Below, one piece after another: positions 7,823-17,308 of a stretch of 64,000 bases of DNA (the stretch's first letter is position 1; each line of letters begins with the position of its first letter). The notes beneath the pieces are model-generated. The model worked only from the letters and a program-made list of their open reading frames with translations, was not told the DNA's origin and did no database searches. This stretch comes from Niabella sp. (GTDB taxonomy: Bacteria; Bacteroidota; Bacteroidia; Chitinophagales; Chitinophagaceae). Location: positions 736,872-800,871 of the forward strand of contig NZ_JASLGT010000008.1 of the NCBI RefSeq assembly GCF_030150205.1. The letters are read 5' to 3'. The position numbers were made by a program, and so were the translations under genes.

Positions 7823-10483
7823 ATGACTTACAGACAGGCCTTTCTATTCCTATTGGTTTTAGCCGGGATTCCATTGTTGCTCAATGCTCAAAAAGTTGTC
7901 AATCTGCAGTGTGAACATCTGATCAACCCGCTGGGCATTGATCATCAAACGCCCCGCTTTAGCTGGACCATTGATGATCCGCAGGCTGGTGCCACACAAA
8001 CCAGTTACCGGATTGTAGTTTCCAGGGAAACCGGGGAAGAAGTATGGAACTCGGGGATCGTGGCCGCTTCGGATAACCTGGTTACCTATAAGGGCAAAGC
8101 GCTGGAGCCTTTTACAAGGTATACCTGGAAAGTGCTGCTCACCGGTAAAAACAAACAGCCTTACAATATACCCGCAACCGCCTTTTTTGAAACCGGTATG
8201 ATGCAGCAACGGCACTGGAAGGGCGGATGGATCAGCGATGGCAATGATACCCGGTTAAAACCTGCCCCCTATTTCAGGAAATCGTTTACGCTGAAGAAAC
8301 CGGTTAAATCCGCAAGAGCTTATATAGCTGCTGCAGGTCTTTACGAGCTATCACTCAATGCAACATCCATAGGCGATCACCGGTTAGATCCTATGTATAC
8401 CCGTTATGACCGGAGGAACCTTTATGTAACTTATGATGTAAGTAACCAGTTGCAGCCGGGTGAAAATGTGATCGGTGTTTTGCTGGGAAACGGCTGGTAT
8501 AATCACCAGTCCACGGCGGTTTGGTATTTTGACAAGGCGCCCTGGCGGAACCGGCCGGCATTTTGCATGGACCTCCGGATCACCTATACCGATGGCACTA
8601 CAGAAACCATTGCCACCGACCGGAACTGGAGAACTGCTTTAAGCCCGGTGATCTTTAACAGCATTTACACCGGTGAGCACTATGATGCACGGCTGGAGCT
8701 GCCGGGCTGGAACAAGCCCGGTTTTGACGATTCAAAATGGGCAGGAGCCACCGATCGCGCAGCACCCGCTCCGCTGATCACGGCACAGGTATTGCAACCC
8801 ATACGGGATGTGGTAACCATTAGCCCGGTAGCCTTAAAAAAATTCAACGATACGAATTACGTCTTCAACCTGGGCCGGAATATTTCCGGAGTCAGCGAGC
8901 TCCATGTTTCGGGGGCTGCAGGAACCGTGATCCGGCTTATCCATGCAGAACGTGTGCACAGCTCCGGCCATGCCGATCTGTCCAATATCGATGTGCATTA
9001 TCGTCCTACCGATGACAGCGATCCCTTTCAGACCGATATTTTTATTTTGAAAGGAAGCGGTACCGAAACCTTTAAACCCCGGTTCAATTACAAAGGGTTC
9101 CAGTATGTAGAAATCATCAGCAGCAAACCAGTGCAACTCAGCCAATCCAGTCTGCAGGGGTATTTCATGCACAGCGATGTGCCCCCCGTGGGTACGGTTG
9201 ATGCCGGGGATCCGCTCATTAACAAGATCTGGCAGGCTACAAACAACTCTTATCTTTCGAACCTTTTCGGATATCCGACTGATTGTCCGCAACGCGAAAA
9301 GAATGGCTGGACGGGTGATGCCGTTATTGCACTGGAAACGGGTCTTTATAATTTTGACGGCATTACCGTATATGAAAAATGGCTGGCCGATCACCGGGAT
9401 GAGCAGCAGCCCAACGGTGTATTACCCGCCATCATCCCAACCAGCGGCTGGGGCTATCAATGGGCCAATGGTCCGGACTGGACCAGTACCATTGCCATGA
9501 TCCCCTGGACCCTTTACCAGTTTTATGGAGACACCAGGCCCCTGGCCGATAACTATGAAAATATAAAACGTTATGTAGACCGTATTGCAGACCAATACCC
9601 CACAGGTTTAACCACCTGGGGACTGGGGGATTGGGTGCCCGTTAAATCGAAATCGCCCGTGGAACTAACCTCTTCCCTTTATTATTATGCGGATGCCCAT
9701 ATTCTTGCCAGGGCAGCCCGGCTGCTCAATAAAAAAGCAGATGCGGCACATTATGAAACCCTGGCGGCAACGATCCGTAAAGCCATCAATGATAAATACC
9801 TGAATGCAACAACCGGCATTTATGGATCCGGTTTACAAACCGAACTAAGTACCCCCGTATACTGGGGAGTGGTTCCGGATGCCCTGAAAGCAAAAGTGGT
9901 CGCCAACCTGGCAAAAAAAGTACAGGAAGACGGCGTGCAACTGGATGTGGGCATCCTGGGCGCCAAGGCGGTATTGAATGTGTTAAGCGAAAATGGTTAT
10001 GCCGACCTGGCCTACCAACTGGCGGCACGCAAAACCTATCCATCCTGGGGCTGGTGGATTGGGAACGGTGCCACCACGCTTTATGAAAACTGGAAGGTGG
10101 ATGCTGCGCGGGATGCCTCGCTCAACCATATTATGTTTGGAGATATCGGTGCCTGGTTTTATAAAGCCCTTGGCGGCATCTTCCCCGATCCGGAGCAACC
10201 GGGTTTCAGGAACGTTCTTCTGAAACCCAATTTTGTAAAGGGACTGCAAACATTTAAAGCTGCTTATAAAGGCCCCAGGGGCGAGATCCGTTCTGCCTGG
10301 GAAAAGCAGGGAGACCAGCTTCGTTATACCTGCCGGATACCGGCAAACAGCACCGCTACCTTTTTTATGCCGGCCTCCTGGCAGGTACAAAAAGGCTACC
10401 GGATGCCGGGTACTCCAAATAAAGATGGAAGCTATACGCTCCCTTCAGGAACCTATACCCTTTTGTTAAATGTAAAATATTAA
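7823..10483 (+). CDS. GH78-family alpha-L-rhamnosidase, secreted
   Basis: This 886-residue protein starts with a signal peptide ending in LLLNAQ. The order of parts is as in GH78: an N-terminal fibronectin-like domain (LINPLGIDHQTPRFSW), a beta-sandwich with a bacterial rhamnosidase N-domain (ARAYIAAAGLYELSLNA), then the alpha/alpha barrel with the hallmark PTDCPQREKNGWTGDA near 487-502 and a downstream GWGYQWANGPDW. The Asp and Glu residues of these motifs are the expected acid and base. Together with the divergent GH127-GH106 pair it forms a three-enzyme set for rhamnose- and arabinose-containing glycans. The 147-base divergent spacer presumably holds both promoters. Confidence 0.92.
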   Translation: MTYRQAFLFLLVLAGIPLLLNAQKVVNLQCEHLINPLGIDHQTPRFSWTIDDPQAGATQTSYRIVVSRETGEEVWNSGIVAASDNLVTYKGKALEPFTRYTWKVLLTGKNKQPYNIPATAFFETGMMQQRHWKGGWISDGNDTRLKPAPYFRKSFTLKKPVKSARAYIAAAGLYELSLNATSIGDHRLDPMYTRYDRRNLYVTYDVSNQLQPGENVIGVLLGNGWYNHQSTAVWYFDKAPWRNRPAFCMDLRITYTDGTTETIATDRNWRTALSPVIFNSIYTGEHYDARLELPGWNKPGFDDSKWAGATDRAAPAPLITAQVLQPIRDVVTISPVALKKFNDTNYVFNLGRNISGVSELHVSGAAGTVIRLIHAERVHSSGHADLSNIDVHYRPTDDSDPFQTDIFILKGSGTETFKPRFNYKGFQYVEIISSKPVQLSQSSLQGYFMHSDVPPVGTVDAGDPLINKIWQATNNSYLSNLFGYPTDCPQREKNGWTGDAVIALETGLYNFDGITVYEKWLADHRDEQQPNGVLPAIIPTSGWGYQWANGPDWTSTIAMIPWTLYQFYGDTRPLADNYENIKRYVDRIADQYPTGLTTWGLGDWVPVKSKSPVELTSSLYYYADAHILARAARLLNKKADAAHYETLAATIRKAINDKYLNATTGIYGSGLQTELSTPVYWGVVPDALKAKVVANLAKKVQEDGVQLDVGILGAKAVLNVLSENGYADLAYQLAARKTYPSWGWWIGNGATTLYENWKVDAARDASLNHIMFGDIGAWFYKALGGIFPDPEQPGFRNVLLKPNFVKGLQTFKAAYKGPRGEIRSAWEKQGDQLRYTCRIPANSTATFFMPASWQVQKGYRMPGTPNKDGSYTLPSGTYTLLLNVKY

Positions 10484-10763
10484 ACACTGCATTTTAAATG
10501 TAGCATTAGCAGCGGTATTGCTTCAGGAAAGTAAGATGGCGGATGATGCGATTGCTTCACTCTAGCATACTATAGTCCACACCGGACATTTTATATCCAC
10601 ACAGATCCACGCCATTTTTTTCAGATTAATGCAGGAACTTAATCAATGCAGATCTGCACGTTATCTATATCTGCGAATCTGCGGCTTCTATGCATACAGC
10701 GCGACAGCAAATGCTTCATTTTACATTCACATTTTACACTGGATATTTTCCAATCCCCCAGGA
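10484..10763. other. Convergent spacer with CAGAT/CTGCGG-type dispersed repeat remnant
   Basis: This gap of 280 bases between two convergent genes shows no credible coding frame. Bases about 10597-10695 contain CCACACAGATCCACG, two copies of ATCTGCG and short palindromes (GCAGATCTGC). The same words (CCACAGAT ... ATCTGCGG) bound the structured element at 51249-51393, so this looks like a decayed relative. No clear terminator was found. Confidence 0.4.
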
Positions 10764-13340
10764 CTACGCCGAATTTCGTCCGGCATTTATAATACCAAAG
10801 GAGCAACGCATCACCAGTTTGCCATAGGCATCGCGCAATGCCTCATCCATATCATCACCGCCTTCGCGCAATTTTACCAGGGCATATTGCTGAATGGTAA
10901 CCAATGGTTTTACAATGCGCTCCCGCATGCGGATGGAAAGCTTATCCACCGGGTAAGAAGCCATCAATGTATCGTGCCCGGAAAGTTTGTATAAATATTC
11001 CTTGGTCAACAGATATTCATCGTAAATCATTTTCCAGATGCCGCCAAACTGTTCATCCTTTTCCATATAGGCCGTAATAGGGAAATAGGATTTTGACATG
11101 GCCATCTCACAGTTATCCAGCAGGGTTTTAAAATACAGCGACTCTTTATAAAGACTTTTCAGCTCTTCAAAGCGACCGATATATTCCATTTTTTTCAGCG
11201 CTGTTCCCACACCGTAAAAACCGGGCACATTCTGCTTCAACTGGCTCCAGGCACCTGCAAAAGGAATGGCACGCAGGTCGTTCAGCGAAAAAGAAGATTG
11301 CGATCCGCCGCGTTTTGCCGGGCGGCTGCCGATATTTGTTTCATTATAAAAACGCAGCGGACTCATTTCATAGAGGTAGTTCGCCAGCTGCGGATGGTCC
11401 TTCAATTGTTTGTACGCATCAAAGCCATAGGAAGCCAGTTCCTGCATCAGCTCTTCCTTTTTACCGCTCAGCGGAGGATAGCGGTCTGTAAATAACGAGT
11501 TGGACACCCCTGCATTAATAAGTTGTTCCAGGTTGAACTGCGCCGATTCGATGATACCGAAATTGGCACTTACCGTTTGTCCCTGTATGGTTAGCTGGAT
11601 CTCTTTATTGGAAATATGACTGCCCATGGATGCATAAAACTTATGGGTTTTACCACCACCTCTTGAGGGCGGGCCTCCGCGTCCATCAAAAAAGATCACA
11701 TCAAATCCATATTGGCGGGTTATCCTGGTCAGTTCTTCTTTTGCACGGTAAATGCTCCAGTTGGCCATCAGGTATCCGCCGTCCTTGGTTCCGTCTGAAA
11801 AACCCAGCATGATGGTTTGCGTTTTGCCGCGGCGCTTCAGATGCTCTTTATAGGCAGGGATTGAATACAGATCCTTCATGATCGTACCTGCGTTCTGCAG
11901 GTCTTCAATCGTTTCAAACAAGGGTACTACATCTACTTTAAAGTCTTCACCGCTGATACCATTAAGCCGGAACAGTCCTACCACCTCAATAATGTTCAGT
12001 ACGCTGGTGCAATGACTGATGATATAACGGTTACACCCCTCTTCCCCATTGGCTTTCTGTATGGCACAAACCGCATCTACCACCTGTACGGTATCCTTTA
12101 CCACATCATCTTTCACAAGCGCGGTTACATCTGCCTGCTGCAACTCCAGCAGCAATGCCACTTTCTGCTTTTCAGTTAACTGGTCATAGTCTGCAGGTAA
12201 GATACCTGAAGCAGCCAGCTGTGTATATAATTTCTCATGTACCGAACTATCCTGCCGGATATCGAGCGATGCAAAATGCAATCCGAAGATCTCGATCTTA
12301 TTGATGAGGTTCTGGATCTTCGTTACAAAAAGTCCGTTATGTTTGTCGTTCACTACATTTTTAACGGTCTCCAGCGTATCAATGATCTCCTGTATTTGGA
12401 TTTTCGATTCATACCCCGGCACAAAAACTTCATCATACAGTTTACGCTCCAGTTCAATCAGCTCTTCCTCCACGCCCTGGAACGTAAGCCGGCGGCGCAA
12501 CCGGCGCACATCCATATAATAACATTTCAGGATGGCACCCCGCAACGCACCTGCTACCTGTAACGTTGTATCGGTGGTTACAAACGGATTTCCGTCGCGG
12601 TCTCCCCCGGGCCAGAAGCCCATTTTCACCAGGGCATGTTTGCCGGTGTCGATCTGCGGAAACTGGTTCTTCAGTGCCCCGATAATGCGGCCCGCAGCCG
12701 GGTAAAATACATTCTCCAGGTACCAGATCAGGCTCACCGCTTCATCGTAAGGTGTGGGCTTTTTCTTTTTCAAAAACGGGGTCTTTCCCAGCTGCTGCAA
12801 CAACATATTGATCTCGCTGGCATCGTTTCTTATCAGCGCGCTGCTGAGGTCACGGATAATACCCAGCACAGAACCAGGATAAAATTGCGTTGGATGGGCG
12901 GTTAATACCAACCGTACACAAAAGGCTTTGAGCACCTGCTCAAACCCTGCTTCCTTGTTGTTTTGCACTACTTCGGACATCAGCTGTTTTAGGGTACCGG
13001 CACCATTCAGATCGTTGATCTCTTTATAAGAAGCATCTTCCAGTGCATCAAACAATACGACCTGCCGTTCTATATATTGTACCAGGCGAAACAACAGATC
13101 CACCTGTGTTTTTACTTCTGAATAGGAGGTATGCCGGTTAAAAAAGTCATCTACAATTTCAACAGGACTTAACGCCTTTTCATATCCTTCTTCACACATG
13201 CTGGACAATAACGACAGCAAGATCCCGGTCTTCTCAATACGGTTGAACGGTAGCGAAGTAAATAAACTATTGTACAACTGAAATCTGATCCCCACATCAT
13301 TTTTGAAGTGCTGAACCGATTGGCTGCTTACCACATCCAT
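10764..13340 (-). CDS. ppc: Phosphoenolpyruvate carboxylase
   Basis: This 858-residue protein carboxylates PEP to oxaloacetate, replenishing the TCA cycle from the cytoplasm. Family signatures are in place: LTAHPTQ near 147-152 with the catalytic His149, GGDRDGNP at 246-253, GFSDGTKDGGYLMANW, and the glycine-rich loop FFDGRGGPPSRGGG. The C-terminus ends IINAGRNSA, not the more usual form ending in NTG, so the final glycine is replaced by alanine. The length is slightly below the usual 880-930 of proteobacterial enzymes. The gene stands alone, convergent with GH78 and upstream-facing to the ribosomal operon. Confidence 0.95.
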   Translation of the reverse strand: MDVVSSQSVQHFKNDVGIRFQLYNSLFTSLPFNRIEKTGILLSLLSSMCEEGYEKALSPVEIVDDFFNRHTSYSEVKTQVDLLFRLVQYIERQVVLFDALEDASYKEINDLNGAGTLKQLMSEVVQNNKEAGFEQVLKAFCVRLVLTAHPTQFYPGSVLGIIRDLSSALIRNDASEINMLLQQLGKTPFLKKKKPTPYDEAVSLIWYLENVFYPAAGRIIGALKNQFPQIDTGKHALVKMGFWPGGDRDGNPFVTTDTTLQVAGALRGAILKCYYMDVRRLRRRLTFQGVEEELIELERKLYDEVFVPGYESKIQIQEIIDTLETVKNVVNDKHNGLFVTKIQNLINKIEIFGLHFASLDIRQDSSVHEKLYTQLAASGILPADYDQLTEKQKVALLLELQQADVTALVKDDVVKDTVQVVDAVCAIQKANGEEGCNRYIISHCTSVLNIIEVVGLFRLNGISGEDFKVDVVPLFETIEDLQNAGTIMKDLYSIPAYKEHLKRRGKTQTIMLGFSDGTKDGGYLMANWSIYRAKEELTRITRQYGFDVIFFDGRGGPPSRGGGKTHKFYASMGSHISNKEIQLTIQGQTVSANFGIIESAQFNLEQLINAGVSNSLFTDRYPPLSGKKEELMQELASYGFDAYKQLKDHPQLANYLYEMSPLRFYNETNIGSRPAKRGGSQSSFSLNDLRAIPFAGAWSQLKQNVPGFYGVGTALKKMEYIGRFEELKSLYKESLYFKTLLDNCEMAMSKSYFPITAYMEKDEQFGGIWKMIYDEYLLTKEYLYKLSGHDTLMASYPVDKLSIRMRERIVKPLVTIQQYALVKLREGGDDMDEALRDAYGKLVMRCSFGIINAGRNSA

Positions 13341-13574
13341 ATATTTCCTGTTTGACTTTTAGAATTACTGCCGGGCTTCCGGAACTTTATAAGAAAGCAT
13401 CGATACCTGTCAGCATTTAAACAGCGTTGAAGATACTATTTTTCCGCTATAACATTTGCAATTCTCAAGCATTTAATCATTTCTTTATACAACGTCTAAG
13501 AAACAAATGCAATCCTTACATATTCTCAAACATGCTTCCCAATTCCCGGATCATTTCCGAAATACATCGCAACA

Positions 13575-13612
13575 AAAAAGCCCCGCCCGGTATCACCAGG
13601 GCGAGGCTTTTT
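13575..13612 (-). terminator. Terminator of the alpha ribosomal operon
   Basis: On the minus strand a stem of GCCTCGCCC paired with GGGCGGGGC and a ten-base loop is followed by TTTTTT. It lies 18 bases after the rplQ stop codon. The left side is also T-rich on the plus strand, so it may work in both directions. Confidence 0.85.
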
Positions 13613-13629
13613 ATTTTCTTTAAGAAGGA

Positions 13630-14184
13630 TTATGCTTCTTTGCTTTCTTCGTTTGCTGCGGCTTCGGGAGCTGCTTCAGCGGCTGCAGGTGCAACGGCTT
13701 CTTTCACTTCCTCAGCTGGAGCTGCTTCAGCAACGGCTTCTTCTTTTTTCTTTCCGCTACCGCTACCACCGCGACGACGGGTGCGTTTACCAGCAGCTTT
13801 TTCATCAGATCCTTTACCGTAAACTTCGTTAAAGTCTACCAGCTCGATCATTGCTTTTTCAGCAGCATCACCGGGACGGATCCCTAATTTGATGATGCGG
13901 GTGTAACCACCGGGGCGGCCACCAACCTTTGTTGCAACGGCTTCGAACAGTTCTTTAACGGCTTCTTTGTCCTGTAAATGACTGAACACAATACGACGCT
14001 GATGTGTGGTATTCTCCTTGCTTTTGGTGATCAGCGGCTCTACATACACTCTTAAAGCCTTTGCTTTTGCAACAGTTGTTACAATACGCTTGTGCTCGAT
14101 CAACTGGCAGGAAAGATTACGTAACAACGCATCTCTGTGCGATTTGGTACGGCTTAAATTTTTGATTTTGTCTCCGTGACGCAT
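13630..14184 (-). CDS. rplQ: 50S ribosomal protein L17 with long C-terminal tail
   Basis: This 184-residue protein is the last gene of the alpha operon. The conserved L17 core covers about 1-120 (MRHGDKIKNLSRTKSHRDAL, LIEHKRIVTTVAKAKALR, and the GRPGGYTRIIKLGIRPGD segment). A tail of about 60 residues follows, first basic (GKRTRRRGGSGSGKKKEE) and then a low-complexity run of Ala and Glu. E. coli L17 is 127 residues, so the tail is an addition; Ala/Glu/Lys-rich tails on L17 are common in Bacteroidota by general knowledge. The tail is probably disordered. Confidence 0.97.
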   Translation of the reverse strand: MRHGDKIKNLSRTKSHRDALLRNLSCQLIEHKRIVTTVAKAKALRVYVEPLITKSKENTTHQRRIVFSHLQDKEAVKELFEAVATKVGGRPGGYTRIIKLGIRPGDAAEKAMIELVDFNEVYGKGSDEKAAGKRTRRRGGSGSGKKKEEAVAEAAPAEEVKEAVAPAAAEAAPEAAANEESKEA

Positions 14185-14300
14185 GACATTTAATTTGGAA
14201 ATTTGAAAATGAGGGAATATGAAAAGTTTATTCCTGTCGCTCTCAAATTATGGTTAAAAAATTCGGCTACACCGTGTCAAGGAAATGTAACCTACTATAC

Positions 14301-14380
14301 AAATGTGGAAATGTGGAAATGTGGGAGTGTGATAATGTGGAAATTTTCACACTCCCACATTATCAAATCCTCACATTATT
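14301..14380. repeat. Period-8 bipartite inverted array between rpoA and rplQ
   Basis: Units of eight bases run without a phase break: AAATGTGG three times, then GAGTGTGA and TAATGTGG, followed by units of the opposite orientation (ACACTCCC, ACATTATC, AAATCCTC, ACATTATT). Within it, bases 14318-14332 and 14347-14361 form a perfect 15-base inverted repeat around a 14-base loop. In the polycistronic RNA this would fold into a hairpin between rpoA and rplQ. It has no T-run, so it is not a standard terminator. Confidence 0.75.
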
Positions 14381-15380
14381 AATAATCGTCTTTATCAATT
14401 CCCAGCTTCTGCAGATCCATGCCAAAGCCTAAACCTCTTTCGATGAGCACCTGCTCAATTTCAGAAAGGGATTTCTGACCAAAGTTCCGGAACTTCATCA
14501 GGTCTTCCTGTTCGTACTGAACCAGTTCGCTCAGGGAGTTGATCTTAGCAGCTTTCAGACAGTTGAACGCACGTACAGAAAGATCCAGGTCTTCCAACGG
14601 AGTCTTCAGTACTTTACGCAGCTGCAATGTTTGCTCGTCTACCATATCCTCTTTCTTCTCTTCCTTATTATCAAACGTGATGTTTTCATCCGTAATGATC
14701 ATCAGGTGCTGAATTAAGATACGGCTGGCTTGTTTCACCGCTTCTTCCGGATGGATGGTACCATCGGTGTTTACTTCCATCAACAGCTTTTCATAATCCG
14801 TACGTTGTTCCACACGGGTATTTTCAATGCTGTATTTTACATTTTTGATTGGTGTAAAGATGGAGTCGATTGCGATATAGCCAACAGGCGCATCTTTTAC
14901 TTTATTGTCCTCAGCGGGTACATAGCCACGGCCTTTACCGATAGTGAGCTCAATATCCAGCTTGGAAGAAGAATCCATGGTGCAGATCAGCAGCTCCGGG
15001 TTCATGATCTGGAAGGACTGTGTGCCGTCTGCGATCATTCCTGCGGTGAATTCTGTCTGATTTTTTACCGAAATGGAAATTTTTTCATTGGCCACTTCAT
15101 GATCAACGATTCTTTTGAAGCGTACCTGTTTTAAATTCAGGATGATTTCAACCACATCTTCGCTGATCCCTTTCATGGTAGCAAATTCATGATCTACACC
15201 CTCTATTTTAATACCTACAATCGCATATCCCTCAAGAGAGTTCAATAAAACACGGCGCAGAGCATTACCAATGGTAACACCATACCCCGGCTCTAATGGA
15301 CGAAACTCAAACTGAGCTTCGAAATCTGAAGCCTTTTGCAAAATGATTTTGTCAGGCTGGTGGAAATTTAAAATTGCCAT
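14379..15380 (-). CDS. rpoA: DNA-directed RNA polymerase subunit alpha
   Basis: This 333-residue protein has both domains of RNA polymerase alpha. The N-terminal assembly domain (about 1-230) includes PLEPGYGVTIGNALRRVLL and EGYAIVGIKIEGVDHEF. An acidic, Lys-rich linker follows near 240-258. The C-terminal DNA-contacting domain contains LSVRAFNCLKAAKINSLSEL, with the Arg and Asn equivalent to the E. coli UP-element contacts, and RNFGQKSLSEI. It lies between rpsD and rplQ as in most bacteria. Confidence 0.98.
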   Translation of the reverse strand: MAILNFHQPDKIILQKASDFEAQFEFRPLEPGYGVTIGNALRRVLLNSLEGYAIVGIKIEGVDHEFATMKGISEDVVEIILNLKQVRFKRIVDHEVANEKISISVKNQTEFTAGMIADGTQSFQIMNPELLICTMDSSSKLDIELTIGKGRGYVPAEDNKVKDAPVGYIAIDSIFTPIKNVKYSIENTRVEQRTDYEKLLMEVNTDGTIHPEEAVKQASRILIQHLMIITDENITFDNKEEKKEDMVDEQTLQLRKVLKTPLEDLDLSVRAFNCLKAAKINSLSELVQYEQEDLMKFRNFGQKSLSEIEQVLIERGLGFGMDLQKLGIDKDDY

Positions 15381-15408
15381 TTTTTAGGTTTGTATTTTAA
15401 AAGGAAAA

Positions 15409-15475
15409 AGTAAGTAGGCAGTAGCAAGTAGGCGTGGTTTTGTTCCCATTCACTACTCGCCATTCACCATTCACC
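15409..15475. repeat. Period-7 bipartite array between rpsD and rpoA
   Basis: The left arm reads AGTAAGT, AGGCAGT, AGCAAGT, AGGCGTG (15409-15436). The right arm reads CATTCAC, TACTCGC, CATTCAC, CATTCAC (15447-15474). Both keep a strict seven-base step, and the arms carry words of opposite orientation (AGTAGG against the CTACTC type). Confidence 0.6.
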
Positions 15476-15481
15476 AAAAAA

Positions 15482-16087
15482 TTACTTACTGTACAATTCA
15501 ACAATCAGTTGCTCCTTAATGTTCTCAGGAACACTTTCCCTTTCAGGATAGGTGATGAAAGTACCTTTGATTTCAGTTTCATTGAAATCGATCCAGCCAA
15601 ATTTTGGATTTTTAGGACGGATCACGCTTGTAATAGAAGAACGGTTCTTGCTGCCTTCTTTCAGGGTGATGATATCACCTGCTTTTAACTGGTAAGAAGG
15701 AATGTTTACCACTTCACCATTTACTTCAATGTGCTTGTGGCTCACCAGCTGACGTGCAGCAGGACGGCTGGGTGCAATACCCATACGGAATACCGTGTTG
15801 TCTAAACGCGCTTCAAGTAATTTAATAAGGTTTTCACCGGTAATACCTTTACGACGGTTGGCTTCCTCAAATGTTTTGCGGAATTGTTTCTCCAACACAC
15901 CGTATGTGTATTTTGCTTTTTGTTTTTCGCGCAGCTGCAAAGCATATTCCCCTAAGGTTTTACGTTTGCGCTTTTCGCCATGCATACCGGGAGGGTTACT
16001 GTTTTTACCCAACCATTTACCATTACCTAAAATAGGCTCTCCGAAAATACGGGAGATTTTGGTCTTAGGACCGTTGTAACGTGCCAT
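15482..16087 (-). CDS. rpsD: 30S ribosomal protein S4
   Basis: This 201-residue protein is a primary 16S rRNA binder. It begins MARYNGPKTKISRIFGEPI and lacks the N-terminal Cys cluster of zinc-binding S4 forms, so it is the zinc-free type. The S4 RNA-binding domain is seen at about 92-155 (LEARLDNTVFRMGIAPS, ARQLVSHKHIEVNG). The C-terminal segment PKNPKFGWIDFNETEIKGTF is typical of Bacteroidota S4. In E. coli S4 also represses this operon by binding its mRNA; whether that holds here cannot be seen. Confidence 0.97.
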   Translation of the reverse strand: MARYNGPKTKISRIFGEPILGNGKWLGKNSNPPGMHGEKRKRKTLGEYALQLREKQKAKYTYGVLEKQFRKTFEEANRRKGITGENLIKLLEARLDNTVFRMGIAPSRPAARQLVSHKHIEVNGEVVNIPSYQLKAGDIITLKEGSKNRSSITSVIRPKNPKFGWIDFNETEIKGTFITYPERESVPENIKEQLIVELYSK

Positions 16088-16189
16088 AATTATACTTTCA
16101 TTTAAGCTTTTTTAGAAACCGGTACAGCAATCAGTAAAAAGCTTTGGAAAAAATTAATTGTGTACCCTTTATTAAAAATGAAAAGCCAA

Positions 16190-16240
16190 TTGGCTATCAA
16201 TCATGCTTCAGCTTTCAGCGTTAAGCCTTTAGCTTTCAGC
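16190..16240. repeat. Period-7 array between rpsK and rpsD
   Basis: Seven consecutive heptamers step by exactly seven bases: TTGGCTA, TCAATCA, TGCTTCA, GCTTTCA, GCGTTAA, GCCTTTA, GCTTTCA. They belong to the same word family (GCTTTCA, GCTATCA) as the arrays at 20171, 31060, 61851 and 63667. Confidence 0.6.
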
Positions 16241-16314
16241 AAAAATTTTATTTAAAGAACTTCATACTTGCCTGATGAAAACATCAAACAAAAAACTAAA
16301 AACCAGGAACGGCC

Positions 16315-16716
16315 TTATACTCTTCTCTTTTTGGGAGGACGGCATCCGTTGTGTGGTAAAGGTGTAACGTCTTTGATCATTACTACTTCAATACCAGACT
16401 GGGAAAGTGAGCGGATAGCTCCTTCACGACCAGCACCGGGTCCTTTTACATATACATCTACTCTTTTCAAACCAGCGTCCAGTGCTACTTTAGCAGCATC
16501 TGCAGATGCCATCTGGGCTGCATAAGGCGTGTTCTTTTTAGAACCGCGGAAGCCCATTTTACCGGCACTGCTCCAGGAAATAACCTGGCCGGTTTTGTTG
16601 GTTAAGCTGATGATGATGTTGTTGAATGTTGCAGAAATGTGCGCATCTCCGTACGCATCCACTTTTACAATCCTTTTTTTCGCAGCGGCTTTTGCGCTGT
16701 TTTGTGATTTTGCCAT
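16315..16716 (-). CDS. rpsK: 30S ribosomal protein S11
   Basis: This 133-residue protein starts with a basic extension (AKSQNSAKAAAKKRIVKVD). The conserved core follows: GDAHISATFNNIIISLTNKTG, the WSSAGKMGFRGSKK loop and the C-terminal PLPHNGCRPPKKRRV that contacts 16S rRNA at the platform. It lies between rpsM and rpsD, as expected in the alpha operon. Confidence 0.98.
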   Translation of the reverse strand: MAKSQNSAKAAAKKRIVKVDAYGDAHISATFNNIIISLTNKTGQVISWSSAGKMGFRGSKKNTPYAAQMASADAAKVALDAGLKRVDVYVKGPGAGREGAIRSLSQSGIEVVMIKDVTPLPHNGCRPPKKRRV

Positions 16717-16832
16717 TGTACTAAAAGGTGATCTTTAAAAAATAAAAACGTTCTGCGGAGCAAAACGCCCAGTCAACCCTATTCCTGCACCGGGAGTCCG
16801 AAATTGATCTGGTAGTAACAGGTGCTTATGAT

Positions 16833-16918
16833 AAAGTTGAAAAGTTGATAAGTTAAAAGGTTAACAAGGATCAATGAAACCTGTCAACTTATTAACTTAC
16901 CAACCTGTCAACTAAATA
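16833..16918. repeat. Period-8 bipartite inverted array between rpsM and rpsK
   Basis: The left arm reads AAAGTTGA, AAAGTTGA, TAAGTTAA, AAGGTTAA (16833-16864). The right arm reads ACCTGTCA, ACTTATTA, ACTTACCA, ACCTGTCA, ACTAAATA (16879-16918). Each keeps an eight-base step, and the arms are inverted copies of the same word type (AAGTTGA against TCAACTT). The right arm ends directly at the rpsM stop codon. A near relative lies at 61939-61986. Confidence 0.75.
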
Positions 16919-17299
16919 CTATTTCTTAGCGGCCTTCTTCTTACCGGCAACCGTCTTACGTTTACCTTTACGGGTACGGCTGTTGGTTTTTGTACGCTGA
17001 CCACGCACCGGAAGTCCTTTTCTATGACGCAGACCACGATAGCAGGCGATATCCAGCAGGCGCTTGATATTCATTTGCACTTCGCTTCTCAGCTGACCTT
17101 CTACTTTCAGCTCTTCAGTAATGGTAGAACGGATCGCATTCAGATCTTCATCATTCCACTCGTTTACTTTTTTGCTGCGGTCAATGCTATTCTTGTCGAG
17201 AATATATTTTGCTGTAGAAGGGCCAATACCATAAATATAGGTAAGGCCAATTTCGCCCCTTTTGTTCTTTGGTAAGTCTACACCGGCAATACGTGCCAT
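16919..17299 (-). CDS. rpsM: 30S ribosomal protein S13
   Basis: This 126-residue protein begins MARIAGVDLPKNKRGEIGL, followed by TYIYGIGPSTAKYIL with the helix-hairpin-helix-like segment. The C-terminal basic tail (RHRKGLPVRGQRTKTNSRT and more Lys) reaches into the decoding region. It contacts the P-site tRNA and the 50S bridge by family knowledge. It is placed between rpmJ and rpsK. Confidence 0.98.
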   Translation of the reverse strand: MARIAGVDLPKNKRGEIGLTYIYGIGPSTAKYILDKNSIDRSKKVNEWNDEDLNAIRSTITEELKVEGQLRSEVQMNIKRLLDIACYRGLRHRKGLPVRGQRTKTNSRTRKGKRKTVAGKKKAAKK

Positions 17300-17308
17300 A
17301 ATTTTATT

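Noticed and set aside
10629..10994. 121-codon plus-strand frame at the end of ppc
   Set aside because: It covers the repeat-rich spacer and the antisense of ppc, with no coding signature.
14318..14361. Intrinsic terminator between rpoA and rplQ
   Set aside because: The stem is perfect but is not followed by a T-run, and rplQ has no separate promoter of the TAnnTTTG type nearby.
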